Positions 9,298 through 19,708 of a DNA stretch of 64,000 nucleotides are shown one piece after another. How positions within the stretch are numbered: the stretch's first letter is position 1; each line of letters opens with the position of its first letter. The stretch is from Rhodococcus sp. Z13. Its GTDB lineage: Bacteria; Actinomycetota; Actinomycetes; Mycobacteriales; Mycobacteriaceae. The translations under genes were made by a program, and so were the position numbers. The stretch covers positions 2,908,668 through 2,972,667 of the forward strand of contig NZ_CP107551.1 in the NCBI RefSeq assembly GCF_025837095.1, read 5' to 3'. The notes under the pieces are model-generated. The model searched no databases. It was not told the DNA's origin and saw only the letters and a program-made list of their open reading frames with translations.

Positions 9298-10605
9298 ATG
9301 CGGGGTGTCCTGCGGACCGCGGTGCCGGCGCTCGCGGCGGTGTTCGCACTGAGCGCGTGCGGGGGCGGGTCGGGTACCGAGGACGTGCTCTCCGCCGGGG
9401 GATGGCCGGGACGCCATTCCGACGCCCGCAACAGCAACACGGCGACGGCAGCGGGCCTCGAGGACCTCGCGGCGGCCTGGACGCGCCCGCTCGGCGGCAC
9501 GGCCGGTTCCCCCGCCGGGATCGCGGCCAACGGCCAGGTCTCGGTGAGCGCGGCCACCGAGATCGGTTGCAATCTGTTCTCCTTCCAGATGGACACAGGC
9601 CGCAAGCGCTGGTGCACGCGCCTGGCCCCGGCGGTCGCCACCGTCACCCCGGTCTCCGATGCGATGGCCAACATCTACGTCGGCGAGGACGGGGGTCTGC
9701 TGTCGTTCAACGAGCACGGGCAGCGACGCTGGCGGATCCCGGTGAGCGGCACCCCGCGCAGCGCCCAGTTCACCTCCGACGGCCATCTCCTGGTGGTCAC
9801 CCACTTCGGTCAGGTCAACGTCGTCGACCCGCAGACCGGGCAGCTCGGGGCACCACTGTTCGACCTCGTACCGATCCCCGGTGTCGACGCGGGCCAGAAC
9901 GTGCCGCGGCTGCCCAGCGATCACGGCGTGCCGGCCTGCTTCGGCGGATCCGAGGACTGCCCCGTCGCCACGACCCCGGCGGTCGACACGGCCACCGACC
10001 GCATCCTCGTCACGGTGTGGCGTCCCGGCGCCGACCGGTCCGCACTGGTGGCGTTGCGGTACACCGGTGGCGACGACGCGGTCGTGCGCGAGGAGTGGGC
10101 GGTGGACGATCTGCCCGGCGGTGCGGTGACGAGCCCGGTGCTGTCCGCGGACGGATCCACCGTGTACGTCTTCGACGGCGAAGGCACGCTGTGGGCGCTC
10201 GACACCACGACCGGCGAGGCCCGGTGGAGCCGGGGCTTCGGCACGGCCTCCGTCGCCCCGCCTGCGGTCACCGCCGACGGGCTGCTCCTCGTCGCCGCCG
10301 GTGACGGCAGCAAACCCCTGGTGGCTCTGCGCGATTCCGGTGACGAGACCGAATCGGTGTGGGAACGAACCGATCTGGCCCCGTTCGGCACCCCGGCCGT
10401 GAGCGCGGACGGTCTCGCCTACGTGATCGCCGACGGCGGAAGCGACCTCGTGGCGACGGTGGTCGACGTCGCGGACGGAGAAAGCGTCGACGAGGAACCC
10501 CTCGACGCGGCGGGACTGCCGGTGGGCACCGGGATCGGGCCGGACGGGGAGTTCGTGATCACCACCGTCGACGGCGACGTGATCGTACTGCGCGACCCGC
10601 GCTGA
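9298..10605 (+). CDS. Beta-propeller (PQQ-like repeat) lipoprotein, Rv3035-like
   Basis: 435 aa from ATG 9298, with GGAGGAG 7 bases upstream; a GTG at 9295 would put that site too close. The N-terminus is a lipoprotein signal with lipobox LSAC, so it is probably anchored on the outer face of the cytoplasmic membrane. The rest consists of PQQ/quinoprotein-type blades with recurring G-x-x-x-A-L-D elements, such as GTLWALDTTTGEARWSRG. No catalytic residues for a PQQ enzyme can be seen, so a scaffold or sensor role is as likely. It occupies the place of Rv3035. Convergent with the next gene (10-base gap). Confidence 0.85.
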   Translation: MRGVLRTAVPALAAVFALSACGGGSGTEDVLSAGGWPGRHSDARNSNTATAAGLEDLAAAWTRPLGGTAGSPAGIAANGQVSVSAATEIGCNLFSFQMDTGRKRWCTRLAPAVATVTPVSDAMANIYVGEDGGLLSFNEHGQRRWRIPVSGTPRSAQFTSDGHLLVVTHFGQVNVVDPQTGQLGAPLFDLVPIPGVDAGQNVPRLPSDHGVPACFGGSEDCPVATTPAVDTATDRILVTVWRPGADRSALVALRYTGGDDAVVREEWAVDDLPGGAVTSPVLSADGSTVYVFDGEGTLWALDTTTGEARWSRGFGTASVAPPAVTADGLLLVAAGDGSKPLVALRDSGDETESVWERTDLAPFGTPAVSADGLAYVIADGGSDLVATVVDVADGESVDEEPLDAAGLPVGTGIGPDGEFVITTVDGDVIVLRDPR

Positions 10606-10615
10606 GCGCGGGCGG

Positions 10616-11773
10616 TCAGCGGGAGGGGACGCAGACGAAGGCCTCTGGCGTGCGGCCGATCCGGGTGAGCACCACGCTCAGGGACACCGACCCCTTCAGC
10701 TTGAGCCGGGGGCGCAGGACCGCCGGGTCGACGTCGAGTCCGCGCACGAGGATCTCGACGGCCCCGCAGTCGAGCCGCGAAAGTACTTGGCGCAGCGCCT
10801 TCTCGGTGTACTTGAAGCGTTCGACGATCCGGAATCCCCGTACTCCCTCGGGAAGACCGTCGCCGGTGAGATAGGCGATGCGCGGGTCGAGTTGCCACAG
10901 TCCGTGGGCGGCCGCGTAGTGGCGGACGAGCCCGGCGCGGACGATCGCACCGTCGGGATCGACGATCCACTCCCCCGGTTCCCGTTCTGGGATGTCGTCG
11001 TCCATCGCGTCGGTGATGTCGAAATGCGTTCCGTCCGAACGCAGGACGGTCGCACGACGGTGAACTCCGGGTTCGCTCAGGCCGGGCGAGTACAGGCACG
11101 CCTCGCGGACGCCGCCGTCGAGGGAGACGACCTCGACCTCACCCTGCCAGTCGAGCGAGTCGAAATCGAGTCCGGGAGCGCACTTCACGGCGAGGTCGCG
11201 CCCGGCGTAGACCTCCAGCAGGTCCGGTAGCGGCGGCTGCAGGGCGGCCGGATCGTGGGTGCGGCGGCCACCGGTCCGGCGCGCCGGATCGGCGATCACG
11301 GTGCTCCCCCGCGTCACCGGGCGCAGCGCGTCGGCGCGCAGCAGGTGCGCGCCGGGGACGTTGTGGGCGGCCATCCCCAGGCGTACCTCGTCCAGATCGC
11401 TGCCCACCACGGTCTCGGCAACACCGACGAGCTGCGCGAGTTCCGCTCCGATCGAACAGGTCACGTCGTGCACGACCCGGCCGGTGAGCCGGCGTGCACG
11501 GTGCGCGGCGACGGGGGTGGGCGTCGACTGCTGCACCGCATCGTCGGTGAGGATCCACGCGGCGACACCGTCGATCTTCGCCTCGGCCTTGCGCCGCAGC
11601 ATGACCGTCTCGACGAGGGACGCAGCGTGATCGCCGAAATGCGTACGCGCCCAGCCGATGTCGGCAAGGCGCGTACGCGTGCTCAGCTCCCGGCCGGCGA
11701 CGCTCGCGAGCGCCTGCCGGCCGTCCTCCGACGTCAGGTACGCGACGTCGGCGAGGGTGAACTCGTAGCCCAA
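10616..11773 (-). CDS. Class I SAM methyltransferase with THUMP-like C-terminus, Rv3037c-like
   Basis: 385 aa. The start is TTG at 11773, directly after the TAG of the upstream gene, so translation is probably coupled. Motif I is VHDVTCSIGAELAQLVG, followed by GSDLDEVRLGMAAHNVP and IADPARRTGGRR. The C-terminal part (FRIVERFKYTEKALRQ, VEILVRGLDVDP) matches the THUMP-like domain of this family. Its mycobacterial counterpart was proposed as a second methyltransferase of the MGLP locus, while the domain make-up suggests an RNA substrate. Sequence alone does not decide between these. Confidence 0.8.
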   Translation of the reverse strand: MGYEFTLADVAYLTSEDGRQALASVAGRELSTRTRLADIGWARTHFGDHAASLVETVMLRRKAEAKIDGVAAWILTDDAVQQSTPTPVAAHRARRLTGRVVHDVTCSIGAELAQLVGVAETVVGSDLDEVRLGMAAHNVPGAHLLRADALRPVTRGSTVIADPARRTGGRRTHDPAALQPPLPDLLEVYAGRDLAVKCAPGLDFDSLDWQGEVEVVSLDGGVREACLYSPGLSEPGVHRRATVLRSDGTHFDITDAMDDDIPEREPGEWIVDPDGAIVRAGLVRHYAAAHGLWQLDPRIAYLTGDGLPEGVRGFRIVERFKYTEKALRQVLSRLDCGAVEILVRGLDVDPAVLRPRLKLKGSVSLSVVLTRIGRTPEAFVCVPSR

Positions 11774-12751
11774 CTACTTGCCGGGCTTCACACCGGTGAT
11801 CATGACGTTGTAGAAGAAGCTGCGCGGGACGACGTGCTTGAGCACGTTCTCGTCCACCCAGCTGAGCGCCTTCCAGCTGCCGAAGGCGAACTTCGCCCAG
11901 TTCCAGCCCAGCTTCTCCTGCGGCACGGCCGCTTCGAAGGTGCGCACCGGCCAGCCGAGCAGCGCCGCGGCGAACTCCTCGGAACTCGCCTTGACCTCGA
12001 CGGCACCGGCCGAGGTGGCCAGCTTCTCGAGATCGGAGGGGTCGAAGGTGTGCAGGTCGACGACGGCCTCGAGGGCGGCGGCCCGCGACGACTCGTCGAG
12101 CTCGGTCTGCGGCCGGCGCCAGTCGTTCAGGAACGGAAGGCGCGTGATGTTGGTGGTGGCCTCCCACGTGATCCGGCCGAGCAGGCGGGCGTAGAAGTTG
12201 CCGATCGTGCTGGGCTCGCCGGCGAAGACGAACCGGCCGCCCGGCTTGAGGACGCGCAGCACCTCGCGGAGGGACTGCTCGACGTCGGGGATGTGGTGCA
12301 GCACCGCGTGGCCGACGACGAGATCGAAGGTGTCGTCCTCGTAGGGGATGGTCTCCGCGTCGGCGACGCGCCCGTCGACGTCGAGGCCGAGATTCTCGGC
12401 GTTGCGGAGGGCGACCTTGACCATGCCCGGGGACAGGTCGGTCACCGAACCCTTCTTCGCCACCCCGCCCTGCATGAGGTTGAGCAGGAAGAAGCCCGTT
12501 CCGCAGCCGAGTTCGAGGGCACGTTCGTAGGGCAGCGGCTGCTCGCCGGCGGCGGCGACGAACCGGCCCTTGGCGTAGTCGATGCAGCGCTCGTCGTACG
12601 AGATCGACCACTTCTCGTCGTAGGTCTCCGCTTCCCAGTCGTGGTAGAGCACCTGGGCGAGCTTGGTGTCCTTCAGTGCTGCCTCGACCTCTTCGGCAGT
12701 GGCGTGCGGATTCGGCGCGGGGTCGACCCCGTCGGTCCTGCTTGCAGTCAT
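11774..12751 (-). CDS. SAM-dependent methyltransferase, Rv3038c-like
   Basis: 325 aa with ATG start. Class I methyltransferase domain in the first two thirds: LELGCGTGFFLLNLMQGG (SAM binding), DLSPGMVKVALRNAENL, VVGHAVLHHIPDVEQSLREV and LKPGGRFVFAGEPS. The C-terminal ~100 residues (KLGWNWAKFAFGSWKALSW, HVVPRSFFYNVMITG) are conserved in the actinobacterial family but have no assigned role. The gene runs with no gap into the THUMP-like methyltransferase, so the two are one transcript. Substrate unknown. Confidence 0.85.
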   Translation of the reverse strand: MTASRTDGVDPAPNPHATAEEVEAALKDTKLAQVLYHDWEAETYDEKWSISYDERCIDYAKGRFVAAAGEQPLPYERALELGCGTGFFLLNLMQGGVAKKGSVTDLSPGMVKVALRNAENLGLDVDGRVADAETIPYEDDTFDLVVGHAVLHHIPDVEQSLREVLRVLKPGGRFVFAGEPSTIGNFYARLLGRITWEATTNITRLPFLNDWRRPQTELDESSRAAALEAVVDLHTFDPSDLEKLATSAGAVEVKASSEEFAAALLGWPVRTFEAAVPQEKLGWNWAKFAFGSWKALSWVDENVLKHVVPRSFFYNVMITGVKPGK

Positions 12752-12804
12752 GCGGTGATCCTACTCATCGGTAAGCTTTGGACAAGTACAGGTGCCGACG
12801 GTCG

Positions 12805-13584
12805 CTACTCGCCGACGAACTTCGCTTTGCCCGGCCCGTTCGCGAGGAACGACTCCAGACCGATGGTGCGGTCCTTCGTCGCGAACAGGCCCGCGAAGAG
12901 ATGCTGCTCGATCTTCAGCCCGGTGTCGAGATCGGTGTCCAGACCCTCGTCGATGGCGGCCTTCGCCGCGGCCAGCGCGCGGGTCGCGGCGCCGGTGAAC
13001 TGCGCGGCCCACCGGCGCGCCGCCTCGTACACGTCGTCAGGGGCGACGACCTCGTCGACGAGCCCGATCGCCAGCGCCTCCTCGGCGTCGACGAACCGGC
13101 CGGTGAACACGATGTCCTTCGCCTTCGACGGACCCACCAGGCGCGCGAGACGCTGGGTCCCGCCGCCGCCGGGGATCAGGCCGAGCAGCACCTCGGGAGT
13201 GCCGAGCTTGACGTTGTCGCCGACGATCCTCCGGTCGGCGCCGAGTGCCAGTTCCAGGCCGCCGCCGAGGGCGTAGCCGGTGATCGCGGCGACGGTCGGC
13301 TTCGGGATGTCGGCGATGGATCCGAGCGCCGACTGCAGGTCGCCGACGATCTCGCTCATCCGCACGAAGCTCAGCTCGGCGAGTTCCTTGATGTCGGCGC
13401 CGGCGGCGAAGACCTTCTCGCCGCCGTAGACGATCACGGACTTCACGTCGGCCCGCACCGTCGCCTGCCGCGCGGCCTCCCGGATCTCCTCCTGGACCTG
13501 ACGATTCAGCGCGTTCATCGGCGGGCGGTCGAGACGGATGGTGCCGATGCCGTCGGAGACCTCGAGGGTCACGAATTCAGCCAT
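12805..13584 (-). CDS. Enoyl-CoA hydratase/isomerase, EchA17-like
   Basis: 259 aa from the internal ATG at 13584 (MAEFVTLEV), which matches the usual family N-terminus; upstream codons are non-homologous. Crotonase fold. Both hydratase glutamates are present, in ITGYALGGGLELALGAD and in GTPEVLLGLIPGGGGTQRL, so a true hydratase is likely rather than an isomerase. The oxyanion-hole segment is GGEKVFAAGADIKELA. Probable role: hydration of trans-2-enoyl-CoA in beta-oxidation. It sits in the Rv3038c-echA17-Rv3040c order of mycobacteria. Confidence 0.92.
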   Translation of the reverse strand: MAEFVTLEVSDGIGTIRLDRPPMNALNRQVQEEIREAARQATVRADVKSVIVYGGEKVFAAGADIKELAELSFVRMSEIVGDLQSALGSIADIPKPTVAAITGYALGGGLELALGADRRIVGDNVKLGTPEVLLGLIPGGGGTQRLARLVGPSKAKDIVFTGRFVDAEEALAIGLVDEVVAPDDVYEAARRWAAQFTGAATRALAAAKAAIDEGLDTDLDTGLKIEQHLFAGLFATKDRTIGLESFLANGPGKAKFVGE

Positions 13585-13594
13585 GCCGCACAGC

Positions 13595-14428
13595 CTAGAT
13601 GTCGGCACGCTTCGCCCAGGGATGCATCCCGGGCTCGTAGTAGGCCTCGCACCCGTCGAACTCGACGTGGATGACGCCGTCCCGGCGGGTCAGCACGGGT
13701 TCGATCGGGTCGATGACCGCCTCGGACGCCATGAGCTCGGCGACCGTGCCGAACCGGGTCAGGGTGGTCAGCTGGCTCCAGGTGGGGGGCAGCAGCATGC
13801 TCCGGCCGGCCCGCCAGTCGTCGAGGGCGTCCTGCGCGGTCCGCCACTGCACGAGGTCGGTCTCGCTGGTGTTGCCGTCGGCTCGCTGCCCCTCGGGGGT
13901 GACGGCGGTGAAGAACCGCGTGTCGTAGCGGCGCCGCTCACCGAGCGGGGTGATCCAGTTCGCCTGCGGGCGCAGCAGATCCGCGCGCAACACGAGCCCT
14001 TCACGTTCGAGGAAGTCGCCGAACGACAGTTCGCGGGCCTCGAGGGCCCGGCGGGCGTCGGCGTACTCGGCGGTGTCGGCGACAACGGTGTCCGGGGTGG
14101 GGCCGGCGAGCAGCACCCCGCACTCCTCGAAGGTCTCCCGGACGGCGGCGAGCACGAGGGCCCGGGCGCGGGCCTCGTCGACACCGAACCGCACCGCCCA
14201 CCAGGCGACGTCGGGTCCGGTCCACCGCACCTGGGCGTCGGTGTCGGAGGGGTCGACACCGCCACCCGGGAAGACGGTCATGCCGCCTGCGAAGTCCATG
14301 CCGACGACCCGTCGCTGCAGGAACACCTCGATGCCGCGCGCGGAGTCCCGCACCAGCAGAACGGTGGACGCGTCGCGGATCGGGACCGCGGTGGGATCGA
14401 AGGCCTTCACCGAAGAATCGTCGGACAT
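13595..14428 (-). CDS. Nudix hydrolase with split Nudix box (NUDT19-like), Rv3040c-like
   Basis: 277 aa. The N-terminus RDASTVLLVRDS and VFPGGGVDPSD opens the Nudix region, but the catalytic core AAVRETFEECGVLLAG follows only about 40 residues later. An insertion inside the Nudix box is a feature of NUDT19/RP2-type enzymes, which hydrolyse CoA and CoA esters. The catalytic RE...EE residues are intact. Ten bases downstream is the crotonase start; CoA-ester turnover would fit that neighbour (inference). Confidence 0.85.
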   Translation of the reverse strand: MSDDSSVKAFDPTAVPIRDASTVLLVRDSARGIEVFLQRRVVGMDFAGGMTVFPGGGVDPSDTDAQVRWTGPDVAWWAVRFGVDEARARALVLAAVRETFEECGVLLAGPTPDTVVADTAEYADARRALEARELSFGDFLEREGLVLRADLLRPQANWITPLGERRRYDTRFFTAVTPEGQRADGNTSETDLVQWRTAQDALDDWRAGRSMLLPPTWSQLTTLTRFGTVAELMASEAVIDPIEPVLTRRDGVIHVEFDGCEAYYEPGMHPWAKRADI

Positions 14429-14449
14429 GGACTCAACCTAGCAGCGGGT

Positions 14450-15286
14450 CTACGCGCGGCGCCGGTGCCGCCCCGGCTGCCGCGTGCGGCGGGCGAAGAA
14501 GCGGTCGTCGATCCGCTCGAGGCTGATCGACTGGCTGAACGCCTCGCTCAGGTTCGGTGCGGTGATGACGTCCTCGAGCAGGCCTTGTGCGACGACACCG
14601 CCCTCCTTGAGGAGCAGCGCGTGGGTGAAGCCCGGCGGGATCTCCTCGACGTGGTGGGTGACCAGCACGATGGCGGGGGCGTCCGGGTCGGCGGCGAGAG
14701 TGGCCAGCCGGGCCACGAGTTCCTCGCGTCCACCGAGATCGAGACCGGCGGCGGGCTCGTCGAGCAGCAACAGTTCGGGATCGGTCATCAGGGCACGGGC
14801 GATGAGCACGCGCTTGCGTTCACCCTCCGAGAGGGTGCCGTACATGCGGTCGGCGAGGTGCTCGGCGCCGAGGCTCTCGAGCATCTCGACGGCGCGGTCG
14901 GTGTCGACGTTCTCGTACTGTTCCCGCCAGCGGCCGAGCACCCCGTAGCCCGCGGACAGGACGAGGTCGGTGACCTTCTCGTCGTTCGGCACGCGGTTGG
15001 CGAGCGCCGCCGAGGACAGGCCGATCCGGGGCCGCAGCTCCGACAGGTCGGTCTTGCCGAAGGTCTCGGCGAGTACGTGGGCGGTGCCGGAGGTGGGGAA
15101 CGTCTCGGCGGCGGCGACGCGCAGAAGGGTCGTCTTCCCTGCGCCGTTCGGGCCGAGCACCACCCAACGTTCGTCGAGCTCCACCTTCCAGGTCACGGGT
15201 CCCACGAGGGTGTTGCCCCCGCGCCGGACCACCACGTCTTCGAATTCGATGAGCAAATCGGGATCAGGTTGTGCCACGACGTCCAT
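14450..15286 (-). CDS. ABC transporter-type ATPase, Rv3041c-like
   Basis: 278 aa, single nucleotide-binding domain. Walker A GPNGAGKTTLL (near residue 60), signature LSEGERKRVLIARAL (Ser-Glu in place of Ser-Gly), Walker B LLLLDEPAAGLD and H-loop VTHH. No permease gene is adjacent, so either it pairs with a distant membrane protein or it acts in a non-transport role. The gene order with the Nudix gene is the same in mycobacteria. The long C-terminal tail ends in RRTRQPGRHRRRA. Confidence 0.88.
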   Translation of the reverse strand: MDVVAQPDPDLLIEFEDVVVRRGGNTLVGPVTWKVELDERWVVLGPNGAGKTTLLRVAAAETFPTSGTAHVLAETFGKTDLSELRPRIGLSSAALANRVPNDEKVTDLVLSAGYGVLGRWREQYENVDTDRAVEMLESLGAEHLADRMYGTLSEGERKRVLIARALMTDPELLLLDEPAAGLDLGGREELVARLATLAADPDAPAIVLVTHHVEEIPPGFTHALLLKEGGVVAQGLLEDVITAPNLSEAFSQSISLERIDDRFFARRTRQPGRHRRRA

Positions 15287-15329
15287 CTTGTCCTACGCCT
15301 GTAACCGAAACGCGGGAGGATCGGTTGCT

Positions 15330-17480
15330 GTGTCGTCCTCCACATCGGAATCCGCAGCATCGTTGCCGTCGGTCGCGTTGCCCGACCGCGCGGCCTTCCC
15401 GCTCGGGGCCACCGTCGTCGACCGGGGCACCCGTTTCGCCGTGCACGCCCCGCACAGCGACCGGGTGCAGGTGTGCCTGATCGACGACGACGGGCACGAG
15501 CACCGGGTGGACCTGCCCGACCGCACCTACGGGGTCTGGCACGGGGTGGTGCCCGGGATCGGCGCGGGGCAGCGGTACGGCTTCCGTGCCTACGGTCCGT
15601 GGCAGCCCGAGCACGGTCTGCGCACCAATCCACACAAGCTCCTGCTCGACCCGTGGGGCCGGCAGCTCACCGGGGAGGTCGGGGACGCGCAGCGGCTGCT
15701 CCCCTACGACGGTGATCCGTTCGGTGCGATGTCCACGGCCGACTCCCTCGGCCACACCCCACTGTCGGTGGTCACCGCCGTCGCGCCGCTCCCCCACGCC
15801 AGGCCGCGGGTGCCGTGGGAGAACACCGTCGTCTACGAGCTGCACGTCGGGTCGTTCACGGCCCGGCACCCCCTGGTGCCGCCCGAGCTGCGCGGCACCT
15901 ATCTGGGACTCGCCCACCCCGCGGTCGTCGACTATCTGGTGGGGCTGGGTGTGACCACCGTGGAGCTGCTGCCGGTGCACGCGTTCGTGACCGAACCGTC
16001 GGTGCGGGCGCGGGGCATGCGCAACCACTGGGGGTACTCGACGGCCTCCTACTTCGCGCCGCATCCCGCCTACGCCGTCACCCCGGGCAACGAGATCGCC
16101 GAGTTCCGCGCGATGGTGCACGCCCTGCACCGTGCGGGACTGGAGGTGGTGCTCGACGTGGTCTACAACCACACCTGTGAGTCGGGGGTGGACGGTCCGA
16201 GCCTGTCCTGGCGGGGGCTGGACGCGACCGGTTACTACGTGCTCGACGGGCACGGCCGCGACATCGACGTGACGGGATGCGGCAACACCCTCGACGCGTC
16301 CTCGCCGATCGTCGTGCGGATGGTGTGCGACAGCCTCCGCTACTGGACGGAGGTGATGGGGGTCGACGGCTTCCGTTTCGATCTGGCCAGTGTCCTGGGC
16401 CGGCCGCGGGCGGGGGCGTTCGACCAGCGGGCGTCGCTGCTCACCGCGATCGTCACCGATCCGGTGCTGTGCGACGTCAAGCTGATCGCCGAACCGTGGG
16501 ACGCCACCGGAGACGGCTATCAGCTCGGCAACTTCGGTGCCCAGTGGGCGGAGTGGAACGACCGCTACCGTGACGCGGTCCGGCGGTTCTGGGCGGGGCG
16601 GTCCGGTATCCGCGAGATCGCCTCCCGGCTCACCGGATCGGAGGACCTCTACGACCGGCACATCCGGCAGCCGTGGATGTCGGTCAACTTCGTCACCGCC
16701 CACGACGGGTTCACCCTCGCCGACGCGGTGTCGTACCAGCACAAGCACAACGAGGCGAACGGTGAGGAGGGCCGGGACGGCACCGACAACAACGAGTCGG
16801 TGAACCACGGGATCGAGGGGCCGACGAACGATCCCGACGTGCTCGCGGCGCGGGAGCGGCATATCCGGGCGATGCTCGCGACGCTGCTGCTGTCCACCGG
16901 CACCCCGATGCTGCTGGCCGGCGACGAGTTCGGGCACACGCAGCTCGGCAACAACAACGCCTACTGCGTTCCGCAGGACACCCCGGCCACCGACGCGTGG
17001 CCGCTGGACTGGGAGTGCGCCGACCGCGGCCGCATCGACTTCGTGCGCGACCTGCTGCGGATGCGCACCCGGGTGCCGGTGCTGCGGCAGCGCCGCTTCT
17101 TCGACGGGCGGGCCCGCGCCGTCGGCTATCCCGACCTGGTGTGGTTCGGCGCCGACGGCGTGGAACTCGACGAGGCGGCCTGGCACGACGAGAGCCGCCG
17201 CACCCTGCAGGCCTGGCTCGACGGGTCCGAGCTCGGCACGGTGACCCGGGCCGGGATCACGCTCCACGACAGCAGCGGGTTGTTCGTCCTGCACGCCGGG
17301 GGTCCGGCGACCGTCACCCTGGCCGGGCCCGAGTGGTACCGCGGCGACGTGGTGTGCGAGTTCGACTCGAGCCGTCCCGACGGGCATCCGGTCGACCCGG
17401 TGCCGATGCGGGTCGGCAGCGACCACGTGGTGGACGGACCGACCGTACTGGTCTTCCGGATCGCGCCCGAGGGCCGGTAG
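15330..17480 (+). CDS. glgX: Glycogen debranching enzyme (GlgX/TreX type, GH13)
   Basis: 716 aa from GTG 15330, with GGAGGA 9 bases upstream; earlier codons lie antisense to the ABC gene and are not family-like. Family length is about 700. N-terminal CBM48-type domain (GATVVDRGTRFAVHAP), then the GH13 barrel: nucleophile Asp in DGFRFDLASVLG, acid/base Glu in IAEPWDATGDGYQLGNF, and the transition-state Asp in VTAHDGFTLADAVSYQ. It cleaves alpha-1,6 branches of glycogen or of limit dextrins. It is not in this place in the mycobacterial order as I recall it, and stands ~9 kb from the GH57 branching enzyme. Confidence 0.93.
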   Translation: MSSSTSESAASLPSVALPDRAAFPLGATVVDRGTRFAVHAPHSDRVQVCLIDDDGHEHRVDLPDRTYGVWHGVVPGIGAGQRYGFRAYGPWQPEHGLRTNPHKLLLDPWGRQLTGEVGDAQRLLPYDGDPFGAMSTADSLGHTPLSVVTAVAPLPHARPRVPWENTVVYELHVGSFTARHPLVPPELRGTYLGLAHPAVVDYLVGLGVTTVELLPVHAFVTEPSVRARGMRNHWGYSTASYFAPHPAYAVTPGNEIAEFRAMVHALHRAGLEVVLDVVYNHTCESGVDGPSLSWRGLDATGYYVLDGHGRDIDVTGCGNTLDASSPIVVRMVCDSLRYWTEVMGVDGFRFDLASVLGRPRAGAFDQRASLLTAIVTDPVLCDVKLIAEPWDATGDGYQLGNFGAQWAEWNDRYRDAVRRFWAGRSGIREIASRLTGSEDLYDRHIRQPWMSVNFVTAHDGFTLADAVSYQHKHNEANGEEGRDGTDNNESVNHGIEGPTNDPDVLAARERHIRAMLATLLLSTGTPMLLAGDEFGHTQLGNNNAYCVPQDTPATDAWPLDWECADRGRIDFVRDLLRMRTRVPVLRQRRFFDGRARAVGYPDLVWFGADGVELDEAAWHDESRRTLQAWLDGSELGTVTRAGITLHDSSGLFVLHAGGPATVTLAGPEWYRGDVVCEFDSSRPDGHPVDPVPMRVGSDHVVDGPTVLVFRIAPEGR

Positions 17481-17483
17481 GGG

Positions 17484-19581
<2,098 letters not shown>

Positions 19582-19632
19582 TTACTGCCGGGTCCGACCC
19601 CGGTGAGGCCGTGTGATCCGGGCCGGGAACGG

Positions 19633-19669
19633 CCGAGGCCCCACCCGCGGGATGCGGGTGGGGCCTCGG
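19633..19669 (-). terminator. Perfect 16-bp hairpin downstream of ctaD
   Basis: Arms CCGAGGCCCCACCCGC (19633-19648) and their exact complement (19654-19669), with a 5-base loop. It lies 40 bases past the ctaD stop and upstream of serB, so it separates the two same-strand genes. No T run on either side. Confidence 0.75.
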
Positions 19670-19708
19670 TGGATCAGCGGGTCCGCGCCGTGGGGCGCAG
19701 GGGCCGGC

